A DNA stretch of 64,000 bases from Bacilli bacterium (GCA_017548925.1 JAFYYX010000001.1:156829-220828); one strand, 5' to 3'. Shown: positions 9,235-18,818, counted from the stretch's first letter. Made by a program: numbers and translations. The notes: a model not told the origin generated them from the sequence alone.

Positions 9235-9771
9235 ATGAGTAGAATTGGTAATAGAAAACTTACAATCCCAGCTGGTGTTACTGTTGAAGTAAACGGACAA
9301 GAAGTTACAGTTAAAAGTTCTAAAGGTGAACTTAAAACAACTGTAAGTAATTTAATTGAAGTTAAAGTTTCTGAAGGTGTTGTTGAAACTATTCAAAAAC
9401 AAACTACTAAAGAAGCTAATATAATGCAAGGAACTACAAACTCTAATATTCAAGGTATGATTGAAGGACTTTCAAAAGGTTTTTCTATCGGACTTGAAGC
9501 TGTAGGTGTTGGATATAGATTTGCAGTTAGTGGTAACAAAATTACTATTAATGCAGGATATTCTCATCCAGTAGTTAAAGAAGTTCCAGCAGGACTTAAA
9601 GCTGAATTAGTTAGTGCAACTGAAATTACAATTTCAGGATTTGATAAACAAAAAGTTGCAGAATTTGCGGCTAACGTTCGTAAAGTAAGACAACCAGAAC
9701 CATATAAAGGTAAAGGTATTAGATACAAAGACGAAATCGTTCACCGTAAAGAAGGTAAAAAGGCAGCTTAA
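9235..9771 (+). CDS. rplF: 50S ribosomal protein L6
   Basis: L6 lies by the sarcin-ricin loop and factor-binding site. 178 residues from ATG 9235 (MSRIGNRKLTIPAGVTVEV). An in-frame upstream TTG at 9217 lies inside rpsH and is rejected because AAGGAAA is 7 bases before 9235 and the family begins MSRIG. The C-terminal motif RQPEPYKGKGIRYKDE is intact. Confidence 0.96.
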   Translation: MSRIGNRKLTIPAGVTVEVNGQEVTVKSSKGELKTTVSNLIEVKVSEGVVETIQKQTTKEANIMQGTTNSNIQGMIEGLSKGFSIGLEAVGVGYRFAVSGNKITINAGYSHPVVKEVPAGLKAELVSATEITISGFDKQKVAEFAANVRKVRQPEPYKGKGIRYKDEIVHRKEGKKAA

Positions 9772-9794
9772 TTAGGGAAAGGAAACAGTAAAGT

Positions 9795-10151
9795 ATGATA
9801 AGAAAAGAATCAAAAAATGATACTCGTAAGAGAAGACATACTAGAGTTCGTGAAAAATTATCAGGAACTAAAGAATGTCCAAGATTAAATGTATTTAGAT
9901 CTAATAGTCAAATTTTTGTTCAAGTAATTGATGATGAAACTGGAACTACCCTAGTTAGCTCATCTTCAGTTGAACTAAAAATTAAAAACGGCGGTAATGT
10001 TGAAGGTGCTAAGTTAGTAGGTAAAGACATTGCTGAAAAATGTAAAAAAGCAAAAATTAAGAAAGTTGTTTTCGACCGTGGTGGATATTTATATCATGGA
10101 CGTGTAGCTGCACTTGCTGAAGCTGCTAGAGAAAACGGACTTGAGTTCTAG
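9795..10151 (+). CDS. rplR: 50S ribosomal protein L18
   Basis: L18 binds 5S rRNA with L5. 118 residues, usual length. Conserved [15 protein letters not shown] and [18 protein letters not shown]; the C-terminal [20 protein letters not shown] is typical. AGGGAAAGGA precedes the start at 9795. Confidence 0.96.
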   Translation: MIRKESKNDTRKRRHTRVREKLSGTKECPRLNVFRSNSQIFVQVIDDETGTTLVSSSSVELKIKNGGNVEGAKLVGKDIAEKCKKAKIKKVVFDRGGYLYHGRVAALAEAARENGLEF

Positions 10152-10161
10152 GAGGTTTTAA

Positions 10162-10662
10162 ATGAAACGTGATAATGAAGTAAAGAAAAACTTACTTGAA
10201 GAACAAGTTATTAATATAGGTCGTGTTACTAAAGTTACAAAAGGTGGTAGACATTTCCGTTTTGCTGCTACAGTTGTAGTAGGTAACAGAAAAGGATTAG
10301 TTGGTATTGGTACTGGAAAAGCTAATGAAGTTCCAGAAGCAATAAAAAAAGCTATCCAAACAGCAAACAAAAATGTTTGCAAAGTATCTTTAATTGATAA
10401 CAGAACAATTTGTCATGAAGCAACTGCTAAAGTTGGTCGTGCTGTTGTTTTAGTAAAACCTGCTAAAGAAGGTAATGGAATCATTGCTGGTGGTGCTGCT
10501 CGTGCAGTTATTGAATTAGCTGGTATTAAAGATATCGTTTCTAAATCTTTAGGTTCTAACACAAAAGTTAATGTTGCTAAAGCTACTTTAGAAGCATTAA
10601 AAATGCAAAGAACTCCTGCTAAAATTGCTGCTTTACGTGGTAAGAAAGTTGAGGAAATTTAA
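10162..10662 (+). CDS. rpsE: 30S ribosomal protein S5
   Basis: S5 acts in decoding fidelity and mRNA helicase function. 166 residues. The dsRNA-binding-like N-terminal domain has [20 protein letters not shown], followed by [14 protein letters not shown] and the C-terminal [24 protein letters not shown] lies before ATG 10162. Only 2 bases separate it from rplO: rpmD (L30), which lies here in most Bacilli, is absent. Confidence 0.97.
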   Translation: MKRDNEVKKNLLEEQVINIGRVTKVTKGGRHFRFAATVVVGNRKGLVGIGTGKANEVPEAIKKAIQTANKNVCKVSLIDNRTICHEATAKVGRAVVLVKPAKEGNGIIAGGAARAVIELAGIKDIVSKSLGSNTKVNVAKATLEALKMQRTPAKIAALRGKKVEEI

Positions 10663-10664
10663 TT

Positions 10665-11111
10665 ATGATGAAGTTAGAAAATTTACCTAAATCAAAAGAA
10701 ACAAAAGCAACTAAAAGAGTTGGACGTGGACCTGGATCAGGAATGGGTAAAACATCTACTCGTGGTCAAAAAGGTCAACACGCTAGAAGTGGTTCAGGAA
10801 TTTCACCTTGGTTCCAAGGTGGACAATCACCACTTTATAGAAGAATTCCAAAACGTGGATTTAATAATGCTCGTTTTGAAACTAAATATGCAACTATTAA
10901 TTTAGATGTAATTAATAAATACTTTAAAGATGGAGAAACTGTTACTCCAGAAGTATTAAAAGAAAGAGGAATCATCAAAAAGCAATTATGCGGTGTTAAA
11001 GTTTTAGGAAACGGTGAACTTGCTAAAAAGTTAACTGTTAAAGCTGACAGATTCTCAAGTAAAGCTGTTACTAAAATTGAAGATGCTGGCGGTAAAGCTG
11101 AGGTGATCTAA
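10665..11111 (+). CDS. rplO: 50S ribosomal protein L15
   Basis: L15 is a late assembly protein of the 50S core. 148 residues. The start has two adjacent ATGs (10665, 10668). Conserved KRVGRGPGSGMGKTSTRGQKG and the FQGGQSPLYRRIPKRGF loop are present. It directly follows rpsE and is 2 bases from secY; the usual order would be rpsE-rpmD-rplO-secY. Confidence 0.96.
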   Translation: MMKLENLPKSKETKATKRVGRGPGSGMGKTSTRGQKGQHARSGSGISPWFQGGQSPLYRRIPKRGFNNARFETKYATINLDVINKYFKDGETVTPEVLKERGIIKKQLCGVKVLGNGELAKKLTVKADRFSSKAVTKIEDAGGKAEVI

Positions 11112-11113
11112 TA

Positions 11114-12379
11114 ATGTTTCGCGTAATTTCGCAAATATTTAATAAAAATAATAAGGATTTAAGAAAGCGTATTTATTTTACGCTTGCTTGCCTTGGTATA
11201 TTCTGTTTAGGAACAACAATCACTATTCCTTGGGCTAAAGAAATCACTGATAACTTAGGTTTTTTGGAAATCTTTAACTTAATGAGTGGTGGAGGTTTAA
11301 GAAGTTTCTCAATCTTTGCACTTGGTGTATCTCCATATATCACTGCACAGATTATTACACAACTTCTTCAAATGGATATAGTTCCTTACTTTAAAGAACT
11401 TAAAGATCAAGGTTATACTGGAAGACAAAAAATTAACAAAATTACTAGATATTTAGGTATTGTATTTGCTTTTGTTCAAGCATATGCAATTATCATCTTC
11501 TATATGAAGGGTGTATCTAGTGCTGCAATGCTTAAAACAGCAATCACAATGACTGCTGGTACAGCATTCTTACTATGGATTGGTGATCAAATAACTCAAA
11601 AAGGTATTGGTAATGGACAATCACTACTAATTATGGCAGGTATTGTTCAAAGTATGCCAAATATCTTTAAATCAGCATTCCAAGCATTAATTACTGCTGG
11701 AACTTACTCACATGGTGTAGGAACAGCTTTATTTGCAGCTTTCTGTTTATTATATTTAATTATAATTGTTGGTATTATTTGGGTTACTCTTGCTGAAAGA
11801 AGAATTCCAATACAGTATGCTAACAGAACTGCAAGTGCTTATGGAGCAAAACAATCATTCTTACCAATTAAAATAAACTCTGCTGGAGTTATGCCTGTAA
11901 TCTTTGCATCAATTTTAACAACTATTCCAGCAACAGTTGTAAGATTATTTAAATCAACTGCTGCAACTAAGTTTGTTGATAAATATATTGTTTATACAAC
12001 TCCAGTTGGATTCCTTATTTATATAGGATTAATAGTATTCTTCGGATATTTCTATACTTTCTTAAGTATGAATCCAGAAGAAATGAGTAAGAACCTAAAT
12101 GAAAATGGTGGATATATTCCTGGTGTTAGACCTGGTAAAGATACATCAGATTACATTAGTAATAGTTTAGGAAAACTTACACTTGTTGGAAGTTTATTCC
12201 TAGTTATACTAGCTGCACTTCCAGTACTTGTTTCAAATTACACTAAACTTCCATCATCAGTTACAATTGGTGGAACTGGTATCTTAATCGTTGTTGGTGT
12301 TGCAATTGAAACATATAAACAAATTGAAAGTAGTTTAATTTCAAGAAGCTATGCTTCTAAAAGGAAAAGGTTAAAATAA
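11114..12379 (+). CDS. secY: Protein translocase subunit SecY
   Basis: Channel of the Sec translocon in the cytoplasmic membrane, partner of SecE (58.5 kb here) and SecA. 421 residues with about ten hydrophobic segments. Signatures include LGVSPYITAQIITQLLQ near the plug region, the cytosolic loop AERRIPIQYANR, and NLNENGGYIPGVRPG. The C-terminus is basic (YASKRKRLK). It begins 2 bases after rplO, with GAGGTGATC as the ribosome binding site. Confidence 0.97.
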   Translation: MFRVISQIFNKNNKDLRKRIYFTLACLGIFCLGTTITIPWAKEITDNLGFLEIFNLMSGGGLRSFSIFALGVSPYITAQIITQLLQMDIVPYFKELKDQGYTGRQKINKITRYLGIVFAFVQAYAIIIFYMKGVSSAAMLKTAITMTAGTAFLLWIGDQITQKGIGNGQSLLIMAGIVQSMPNIFKSAFQALITAGTYSHGVGTALFAAFCLLYLIIIVGIIWVTLAERRIPIQYANRTASAYGAKQSFLPIKINSAGVMPVIFASILTTIPATVVRLFKSTAATKFVDKYIVYTTPVGFLIYIGLIVFFGYFYTFLSMNPEEMSKNLNENGGYIPGVRPGKDTSDYISNSLGKLTLVGSLFLVILAALPVLVSNYTKLPSSVTIGGTGILIVVGVAIETYKQIESSLISRSYASKRKRLK

Positions 12380-12380
12380 T

Positions 12381-13043
12381 ATGATAAATTTTGTATTCAT
12401 TGCCCCACCTGCTGCAGGAAAAGGGACACAAAGTAAATTATTAGTTGATAAATATGGATATAACCATATATCTACAGGAGACTTACTACGTGAAGAAGTA
12501 GCTACTAAAACTACGCTTGGAATACAAATAAATGAAATCATGAGTTCCGGAAAACTTGTTGATGATAATATTGTATTAACTTTACTTAAAAACAAACTAT
12601 CGTCTGTTTTAAGTGAAAATAAACCATTTATCATTGACGGTTTTCCAAGAACGCCTAACCAAGCAGAAATGCTAACCAATTGCTTTAATGAATTAAATGT
12701 TGATAACTATAAAGTTATCTACATGGATTTAGATTATGAAGAAGCAAAAAAAAGAGTTCTTGGACGACTAGTTTGTTCAGGATGTGGTAAATCTTATAAT
12801 GATATGGTAGAAAGTTTAATGCCTAAAAAATCCGGAATATGTGATTCATGTTCATCAGTTCTTAGTAAAAGATCAGATGATACTGAAGAAACATTCAAAG
12901 ATAGATTTGATACTTATATAAATAATGTTAAACCAATACTTAATTATTATAATGATTTAAATAAGCTTATTAATATTGATGCATCTAAAGATGCTGAAGA
13001 TATTTTTAAGGATATAGAAACATATGTTACTGAGGTGAGATAA
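12381..13043 (+). CDS. adk: Adenylate kinase, zinc-containing LID
   Basis: Converts ATP + AMP to 2 ADP. 220 residues. NMP-binding STGDLLREEV (31-40) and IIDGFPRTPNQAE (84-96) are canonical. The LID carries four cysteines, Cys132, Cys135, Cys154 and Cys157, as in Gram-positive zinc-type enzymes. The phosphate-binding loop is unusual: APPAAGKGTQ (8-17) in place of GPPGAGKGTQ, so two family glycines are alanines while the Lys-Gly-Thr core is kept. It starts one base after the secY stop codon, within the secY-adk-map-infA order typical of Firmicutes. Confidence 0.95.
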   Translation: MINFVFIAPPAAGKGTQSKLLVDKYGYNHISTGDLLREEVATKTTLGIQINEIMSSGKLVDDNIVLTLLKNKLSSVLSENKPFIIDGFPRTPNQAEMLTNCFNELNVDNYKVIYMDLDYEEAKKRVLGRLVCSGCGKSYNDMVESLMPKKSGICDSCSSVLSKRSDDTEETFKDRFDTYINNVKPILNYYNDLNKLINIDASKDAEDIFKDIETYVTEVR

Positions 13044-13046
13044 TAA

Positions 13047-13802
13047 ATGATTAGTATAAAAAGTGACCGTGAAATTGAAATCATGAAAGAAGCTGGATAT
13101 ATTAATTATTTAACACATCAAGAACTAAAAAAACATCTTAAGCCTGGTATAACAACTAATGAACTTAATGACATTGCTGATAAATTTATTAGAAGTCATG
13201 GTGGTAAACCTAGTTGTTTAGGTTTTGAAGGGTATCCAAAAAGTATTTGTATATCTATTAATGATGAAGTAGTTCATGGGATTCCTAGTAACAGAAAGAT
13301 TAAAAAGGGCGATATTGTTTCCTTTGATTTTTGTACAGAATATAAAGGCTATAACAGTGATAGTGCTAATACATACATTGTTGGTGATGAAGCTGAACAA
13401 AATGTAAAAGATTTAGTAAAATATACTGAAGAAGCCTTATATGTTGGATTGAAAGAAATCAAACCAGGTGCTAAAATAGGAGACATAGGGCATGCGATTG
13501 AAGAATTTGCTCATGAGCATGGCTTAAGTGTAGTTGAGGCCTTAGTTGGTCATGGTGTTGGTACATCAATTCATGAAGATCCTGATGTTCCAAACTTTGG
13601 TGAAAAAGGAACAGGACTAACACTTAAAAAAGGAATGGTTATAGCTGTTGAACCAATGCTTAATTTAGGTACAAAAGAAGTTTGTATTCTAGATGATGGA
13701 TGGACAATAGTAACAGAAGATGAGATGCCATCAGCTCACTTCGAACACACAGTTGTTGTAACCGAAGATGGATATGAAATTTTAACAGGAGATAAGAAAT
13801 AA
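13047..13802 (+). CDS. map: Type I methionine aminopeptidase
   Basis: Removes the initiator methionine from nascent proteins; dinuclear metal enzyme. 251 residues. All five metal ligands can be placed: Asp94 and Asp105 (in FDFCTEYKGYNSDSANT), His169 (VGHGVG), Glu202 (VEPM) and Glu233 (FEHTVVV). The substrate histidine lies in VVHGIP. RBS GAGGTGAGA precedes the ATG; the stop codon is directly followed by the infA start. Confidence 0.96.
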   Translation: MISIKSDREIEIMKEAGYINYLTHQELKKHLKPGITTNELNDIADKFIRSHGGKPSCLGFEGYPKSICISINDEVVHGIPSNRKIKKGDIVSFDFCTEYKGYNSDSANTYIVGDEAEQNVKDLVKYTEEALYVGLKEIKPGAKIGDIGHAIEEFAHEHGLSVVEALVGHGVGTSIHEDPDVPNFGEKGTGLTLKKGMVIAVEPMLNLGTKEVCILDDGWTIVTEDEMPSAHFEHTVVVTEDGYEILTGDKK

Positions 13803-14048
13803 ATGGTTAAAAAAGATAAAAACGTTGTAAAACAAAAAGAAGAAAAAATCGAAGTTGAAGGCGTTGTAATTGATGTTTTAAACGGTGGAGACTTTATTGT
13901 AGAATTACCAAATAAACACACTGTTAAAGCCTACGTTTCTGGTAAAATGCGCGTTAACTCAATTCGTATCTTACCAGGTGATACAGTAACTGTTGAATTA
14001 TCCCCTTATGACTTAACACGTGGGCGCATTACATGGAATAAAAGATAG
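13803..14048 (+). CDS. infA: Translation initiation factor IF-1
   Basis: OB-fold factor that blocks the A site during initiation. 81 residues; the usual form has 72, and the extra residues are a lysine-rich N-terminus ([15 protein letters not shown]) before the conserved [11 protein letters not shown]. The core [15 protein letters not shown] near the C-terminus is near-invariant. AGGAG lies about 10 bases upstream, within map. Confidence 0.96.
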   Translation: MVKKDKNVVKQKEEKIEVEGVVIDVLNGGDFIVELPNKHTVKAYVSGKMRVNSIRILPGDTVTVELSPYDLTRGRITWNKR

Positions 14049-14060
14049 GAGAAAAAAATT

Positions 14061-14174
14061 ATGAAAGTAAGACCATCTGTAAAAAAGATATGTAAGAAAT
14101 GTAAAATCATAAGAAGAAAAGGTAAAGTTATGGTTATTTGTGAAAACAAAAAACATAAACAAACTCAAGGTTAA
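14061..14174 (+). CDS. rpmJ: 50S ribosomal protein L36
   Basis: Smallest ribosomal protein, 37 residues ([20 protein letters not shown], then [17 protein letters not shown]). Zinc ligands Cys11, Cys14, Cys27 and His32 identify the C+ form. TAGGAGA lies 8 bases before ATG 14061. It lies between infA and rpsM, the standard position. Confidence 0.95.
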   Translation: MKVRPSVKKICKKCKIIRRKGKVMVICENKKHKQTQG

Positions 14175-14191
14175 TAGGAGGAAATAAATAA

Positions 14192-14566
14192 ATGGCACGT
14201 ATTAAAAATATTGATTTACCTGCAAATAAGCAAATCAAAATTGGTTTAACTGTTATTTATGGTGTTGGTCGTCCACTTGCTCTTCAAATTTGTGAAGCTG
14301 CTAAAGTAGACCCATCTAAAAAAGTTAAAGATTTAACTGAAGATGAAGTTAATAAATTACGTAAAGAACTAGAAAGTCATACTGTTGAAGGTGACTTACG
14401 TCGTGAAGTTCAAATGAACATCAAAAATAAAATGGAAATTAATTGCTACCAAGGTACAAGACATAAAAAAGGTTTACCTGTTAGAGGTCAAAGAACATCT
14501 AGAAATGCTAGAACTCGTAAGGGTAAAGGTAAAGTAGTAGCAAATAAGAAAAAGGTAGGAAAGTAG
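14192..14566 (+). CDS. rpsM: 30S ribosomal protein S13
   Basis: S13 contacts P-site tRNA and S19 in the 30S head. 124 residues. It starts [20 protein letters not shown], has the helix-two-turn-helix region, and ends in a basic tail after [25 protein letters not shown] is 11 bases before ATG 14192. Confidence 0.97.
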   Translation: MARIKNIDLPANKQIKIGLTVIYGVGRPLALQICEAAKVDPSKKVKDLTEDEVNKLRKELESHTVEGDLRREVQMNIKNKMEINCYQGTRHKKGLPVRGQRTSRNARTRKGKGKVVANKKKVGK

Positions 14567-14576
14567 GAGGATAATT

Positions 14577-14960
14577 ATGGCATATAATAGAAGAAAAAGA
14601 AAAGTTAAAAAGAATATACCTGAAGCTGAAGCTCATATCCATGCTACATATAACAATACTATCGTTTCAATTTGTGAAAAAAATGGAGCTGTAATATCTT
14701 GGGCATCTGCTGGTACTATCGGATATAAAGGTAGTAAAAAGAAAACTCCTTTCGCTGCTGGTGTAGCTAGTGAAGCTGCTGCTAAAGCTGCTATGGAACA
14801 AGGAGTAGTTAAAGTAGAAGTTTTTGTTAAAGGACTTGGTTCTGGACGTGAAAACGCTATTCGTTCTCTTCAAACTGCTGGTTTAGAAATTACATCAATT
14901 AATGATGAAACACCAGTACCACATAATGGTTGTCGTCCACCAAAGAGACCTAGAAATTAA
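14577..14960 (+). CDS. rpsK: 30S ribosomal protein S11
   Basis: S11 forms the platform near the E site. 127 residues. The family pattern [30 protein letters not shown] and the C-terminal [13 protein letters not shown] are all present. AGGAGGA lies directly upstream; it is followed by rpoA. Confidence 0.97.
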   Translation: MAYNRRKRKVKKNIPEAEAHIHATYNNTIVSICEKNGAVISWASAGTIGYKGSKKKTPFAAGVASEAAAKAAMEQGVVKVEVFVKGLGSGRENAIRSLQTAGLEITSINDETPVPHNGCRPPKRPRN

Positions 14961-14989
14961 TAAGATTGGATAAAGGAAGGGTTTAAGAT

Positions 14990-15934
14990 ATGATAAGTTT
15001 TGAAAAACCAGAATACAAAATAGCTGAATATGTTGAAAGTAATCACTATGGAAAGTTTGAACTAGAACCTCTTGAAAGAGGATTTGCAATTACTATTGGA
15101 AATGCTCTAAGAAGAGTAATGCTTTCAAGCTTACCAGGAAGTGCTATCACTTCTGTAAAAATTGATGGAGTTTTACATGAATTCCAAAAAATTGAAGGCG
15201 TTGTTGAAGACGTTACTACTATCGTTTTAAATTTAAAAGGAGTAGTACTTAAAAATCATTCTCAAGAAGTTAAAACAATTCGTTTATCAGCTGATAAAGA
15301 AGGTGTTGTAACTGCTGGAGATATCGAAAAAGATGCAGACATCGAAGTTATTAATCCAGATCATGTAATTTGTAACCTTGTTAAAGGTGGAAAAATTGAT
15401 ATGGAAATGACTGTTGCTAACGGAAAAGGTTATGTTGAAGCAAAAGAAAACAAAAAAATCTTCTGCGAAGGAAAACCTGAAGTTATCGCTATCGATTCAT
15501 CATATTCACCAATCGAATTAGTTAAAGTTGAAGACGAAAAAACTCGTGTTGGTCAAAATGAAAATTTTGATAAACTTACAATGCATGTTTATACTAATGG
15601 AAGTATAACTCCAGAAGAAGCAATGGCATTATCTGCAAAAATTTTAATTGAACATTTTAATATTGTTGCTGATTTAAATGCTATTAGTAATGTTTCTGGA
15701 TTAATGCAAGAAAAACAAGTAGATAATATCACTAAGACTTTAGAAACACCTATTGAAGAAATAGAATTCTCAGTAAGAGCTTATAACTGTCTAAAAAGAG
15801 CTGGAATTCATACAGTTCAAGATTTAATTAATAAACGTGAAGTTGAAGTTACTAAGATTAGAAACTTAGGTAAAAAATCACTTAAAGAAGTTATTGATAA
15901 AGTTCATGAGATGGATCTTAAGTTCCGTGATTAG
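14990..15934 (+). CDS. rpoA: RNA polymerase subunit alpha
   Basis: Assembles RNA polymerase through its N-terminal domain and binds UP elements and activators with its C-terminal domain. 314 residues, normal for Bacilli. The NTD has LEPLERGFAITIGNALRRVM and SSLPGSAITSVKIDGVLHEF; a linker follows at about 230-245, and the CTD carries LKRAGIHTVQDLINK and the helix-hairpin-helix KIRNLGKKSLKEV. AAGGAAGG lies about 12 bases upstream. Confidence 0.97.
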   Translation: MISFEKPEYKIAEYVESNHYGKFELEPLERGFAITIGNALRRVMLSSLPGSAITSVKIDGVLHEFQKIEGVVEDVTTIVLNLKGVVLKNHSQEVKTIRLSADKEGVVTAGDIEKDADIEVINPDHVICNLVKGGKIDMEMTVANGKGYVEAKENKKIFCEGKPEVIAIDSSYSPIELVKVEDEKTRVGQNENFDKLTMHVYTNGSITPEEAMALSAKILIEHFNIVADLNAISNVSGLMQEKQVDNITKTLETPIEEIEFSVRAYNCLKRAGIHTVQDLINKREVEVTKIRNLGKKSLKEVIDKVHEMDLKFRD

Positions 15935-15949
15935 TAAGGAGAATAGACT

Positions 15950-16291
15950 ATGTACAGAAAATTAGGAAGAGAATCAAGAAAAAGAAGAAGCATTTTAGCT
16001 GGACTTACTAAAACTGTAATCTTAAATGAATCTGTTGTTACTACTGAAGCAAGAGCTAAAGAAGTAAGAAAATTCGTTGATAAAATGATTACTTATGGTA
16101 AAAGAGGAACTTTAGTATCTAGAAGAAAAGCGCTTGCTTTTGTTCATAATGATAACGAAGTTGTATCAAAAGTATTTAACGACTTAGCAAAACGTTATGC
16201 TACTAGAAATGGTGGATATACACGTATTATTAAACTTAATGAACGTGTTGGAGACGACGCTTTAGAAGTTAAATTAGAATTAGTAAAATAA
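15950..16291 (+). CDS. rplQ: 50S ribosomal protein L17
   Basis: L17 contacts the outer 23S rRNA near the tunnel exit; last gene of the superoperon. 113 residues. It starts [20 protein letters not shown] and carries [20 protein letters not shown]. The typical His in the LGR-x-xxHR motif is Glu-Ser here (GRESRKR). A terminator overlaps the stop codon. Confidence 0.96.
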   Translation: MYRKLGRESRKRRSILAGLTKTVILNESVVTTEARAKEVRKFVDKMITYGKRGTLVSRRKALAFVHNDNEVVSKVFNDLAKRYATRNGGYTRIIKLNERVGDDALEVKLELVK

Positions 16292-16317
16292 TCGGAAAAT
16301 TTATTTCCGATTTTTTT
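16291..16317 (+). terminator. Terminator of the ribosomal superoperon
   Basis: 8-bp perfect stem ATCGGAAA / TTTCCGAT with a 5-nt loop and seven T residues. It is the first hairpin-plus-T-run I see after the promoter at 2.05 kb. Confidence 0.9.
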
Positions 16318-16318
16318 A

Positions 16319-16327
16319 TGGTATAAT
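16319..16327 (+). promoter_or_regulatory. Extended -10 promoter for the 16.35 kb gene
   Basis: TGGTATAAT follows the terminator T run by two bases. No good -35 is visible 17 bp upstream (that position falls in the terminator hairpin), so recognition probably depends on the TG extension. Confidence 0.6.
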
Positions 16328-16348
16328 ATAAATACAAGAGGTAATTTT

Positions 16349-16867
16349 ATGAAGCAAATTAAATATAATTTAGAAAAAAATTCAGATATAGTTGAAATAT
16401 ACGACTTTGCAGTTGGTAATGAACTTGATAATATTCCATTTTCAACTCTTCAACCAGATACAAATGGAAGAAGAATTGATGCAGGAAATTACTACACTCA
16501 AATTAATGATGATGATTCAAAAATCTCCATCGCAGTAACTAATCACAGTATCGGTTTTATAACATATGTACAAAACGGCGATAAAAAAATATATAAAACG
16601 CTTCTTTACGACATATTTATGCACTCAATTGAATTTAAATATGTTGAAAATGATCTCGAAGGAAGTACACATGTTGCTAAACTATATAAAAATATTGATA
16701 TGGGTGTTGAAGCAGAACACCAAAAAATATCTATTGATGATGTAAAAAGTATAATAGATTTATTATATGAAGAAATAGCAAAATATGAAGGAATAAATGA
16801 GATAATTAACCTTGATGAATTTAAAGAAAATATCAATAAATATTTAGAAGGAATTAGGAAAAGATAA
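16349..16867 (+). CDS. Hypothetical protein, unrecognised
   Basis: 172 residues, soluble, no signal peptide or transmembrane segment. I do not recognise a family. It looks globular, with mixed beta/alpha character: an N-terminal beta-rich half (for example ISIAVTNHSIGFITYVQNG at about 57-75) and a helical C-terminal third rich in Asp/Glu/Ile/Lys. AGAGG lies before ATG 16349. It has its own extended -10 promoter and terminator, so it is probably a monocistronic unit between the ribosomal operon and the coiled-coil gene. Confidence 0.75.
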   Translation: MKQIKYNLEKNSDIVEIYDFAVGNELDNIPFSTLQPDTNGRRIDAGNYYTQINDDDSKISIAVTNHSIGFITYVQNGDKKIYKTLLYDIFMHSIEFKYVENDLEGSTHVAKLYKNIDMGVEAEHQKISIDDVKSIIDLLYEEIAKYEGINEIINLDEFKENINKYLEGIRKR

Positions 16868-16878
16868 TTCCTTTTTTT
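16848..16878 (+). terminator. Terminator overlapping the end of the 16.35 kb gene
   Basis: 9-bp perfect stem AAGGAATTA / TAATTCCTT and a T7 run; the left arm is coding sequence of the last codons. Confidence 0.85.
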
Positions 16879-16937
16879 ATTGAAATAACATAGTTAATAT
16901 GGTACTATTTATATAGTAAAAAAGGGTGTTGATACAA

Positions 16938-18818
16938 ATGCAATCTAATATTTTTGAACTTATAGATTTACTTGTTAAAATGTCATCTTCTAAGTCTAAT
17001 ATAGATGAACTAAAAGCTGATTTAGATGATACACTAAATAATATTAGTTTAACTGAAGATAAATTAAAACAAATTGAAAGTGAAATGACAGATGATAAGT
17101 ATTTTGATGCATCAAGTGAAATAGTTGATAGAAATATCAAAATTTCTTTAGTGAAAAAAATTCAAAAACTAAATAAGATTAAAACTGATTTAGAAAGAGA
17201 ATTAGATCAAGTAAAAGAAGATGAACGTAACATACACTCTAAAATAGAAGATATCAAAAAAGAAATTGATGAAGCAAATAGTTATAATGCTATTATATCA
17301 ACAAGTTCAAATAACAAAGAATCATTTACAAATATGTTAGCATCTGAAAATGAGCGTATAACTGATCTACTGGCTAAAAAAGAAGATTTTGATGCAAGTT
17401 ATTCAAAAATACAAAAGAAAGTTGAGTACCTATCAAATTCACTTCTTGAAGTAAATGACAAAATTGAAAAAGAAACAGATAGATTAAATGAAATAGATCA
17501 TAATTTATCTAACATTAAAGCTTACATTGATTTTGATGCTAAGGAAGATGATGAAAAAGAATATCTAAGTGTTAAAAATGACTTAGAACTATTAATAAAT
17601 CATCGAGATCAAATTACAAATGATCCGGTATATATAGCAAGTTTAATTAAAGAACATATTGCTAACGATGATAAAGATAATGTAGAAAAAGAATTTAATC
17701 ATCTAATTGAAATAGTTAAAGAAATTCCATATATGTCTCTTGAGAATAATGAAATTGAAGTTGAAATGAAGAAACTTGATGATGAACTTCGAAATTATGA
17801 CAGTGAAATTTCGCAAAAAGATTATCAAACTCTAGATGCAGTATTTATTGAAGATCGTATTTTATACTTAGAAGATTCAATAAAAAATAATAAAGACTTA
17901 ATTAGAAGTTTAACTGATAAAAAAGGTAAGTTAGAATACGAAAACGAAGTTATAAGTGAAAAGATTTATCGATCTGAAGTTCAAATTAAAAACATCAATA
18001 AGAGTTTATCAGATTATGATGAATATGATTATGAATGTGGGGAATTATCTAAATCTGTTGTTCAAGCTGCCAATAATAAATTAGTTGAAGAAAAAAATAA
18101 CATTTCTGAAATAACAGCAAATTATAGATCTGATTTAGTTAAAAATATTAATGAAATCAAAATTATTGATGACCAATTAACTTATTTTAACAATGAAGTA
18201 GTAAATAAAGAAAGCGAACTAGATGAATTAAATAAAAAGTTAGCTTTAAATACTTCATCTAAAAATATTTTAGAAGAAGAAAAAGATAAATTAGCTCTTG
18301 AAAAGATTAATTCAAAAATTAACAGTTTAAAATTCCGTGAAGAATTTAATAAATCATTATCTGAAATTCTTGAAGAGTTCGAAATGTTAAATTCATCATT
18401 AGAATTTGTAGATAAAAAAACAAGAGTTCAAAGAAATTTAAGAAGTCTTTTAGGTGATGAAGTAACACCTCTTGAAGAAATAATTCCATTTCAAGAACCA
18501 GAAATAAAAAGCGATGAAGTAGAACTTCCAACTGAAGAAAAAGTTGAAGATGAACCACATGGTTTTATGGTTCCAGATGAAAAAATAAATGAGACTTCTC
18601 AAATTCAAGTTGAAGAAGTAAATGAGATTCCTCAAATTACAGATGAAGAATTAAAAAATAATGAACCTAAAGAAGAAAAACTAAGAGTAGTTGAAATAAT
18701 TCCTATAAGTGACACAGTTACTGAAAAAGAACCAGAAAAAGATTTTATGGTAAATGATTTTCAAGATGATGATTATGTAGATTTTGAAAGTGCCATTTCT
18801 GAAGTAGGTGAAAAATAA
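16938..18818 (+). CDS. Long coiled-coil protein, function unknown
   Basis: 626 residues from ATG 16938; an upstream GTG (16926) overlaps the AGGGTG ribosome binding site and is rejected. Residues about 20-500 are almost entirely Lys/Glu/Asp/Leu/Ile/Ser/Asn-rich helix with heptad-like spacing, as in SMC arms or EzrA. There is no Walker A motif, signal peptide or transmembrane segment, so it is not an SMC ATPase. The last about 120 residues are acidic and proline-containing, with a repeated PDE/NETSQIQ/NEIPQIT pattern, probably disordered. The stop overlaps the next start (TAATG), so the two are coupled. A scaffold or cytoskeletal role is only a guess. Confidence 0.8.
   Translation: MQSNIFELIDLLVKMSSSKSNIDELKADLDDTLNNISLTEDKLKQIESEMTDDKYFDASSEIVDRNIKISLVKKIQKLNKIKTDLERELDQVKEDERNIHSKIEDIKKEIDEANSYNAIISTSSNNKESFTNMLASENERITDLLAKKEDFDASYSKIQKKVEYLSNSLLEVNDKIEKETDRLNEIDHNLSNIKAYIDFDAKEDDEKEYLSVKNDLELLINHRDQITNDPVYIASLIKEHIANDDKDNVEKEFNHLIEIVKEIPYMSLENNEIEVEMKKLDDELRNYDSEISQKDYQTLDAVFIEDRILYLEDSIKNNKDLIRSLTDKKGKLEYENEVISEKIYRSEVQIKNINKSLSDYDEYDYECGELSKSVVQAANNKLVEEKNNISEITANYRSDLVKNINEIKIIDDQLTYFNNEVVNKESELDELNKKLALNTSSKNILEEEKDKLALEKINSKINSLKFREEFNKSLSEILEEFEMLNSSLEFVDKKTRVQRNLRSLLGDEVTPLEEIIPFQEPEIKSDEVELPTEEKVEDEPHGFMVPDEKINETSQIQVEEVNEIPQITDEELKNNEPKEEKLRVVEIIPISDTVTEKEPEKDFMVNDFQDDDYVDFESAISEVGEK

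Noticed and set aside
10664..10905. A hidden rpmD in another frame near rplO
   Set aside because: The alternative frame in this stretch gives a protein without any L30 feature; it is a shadow of rplO.
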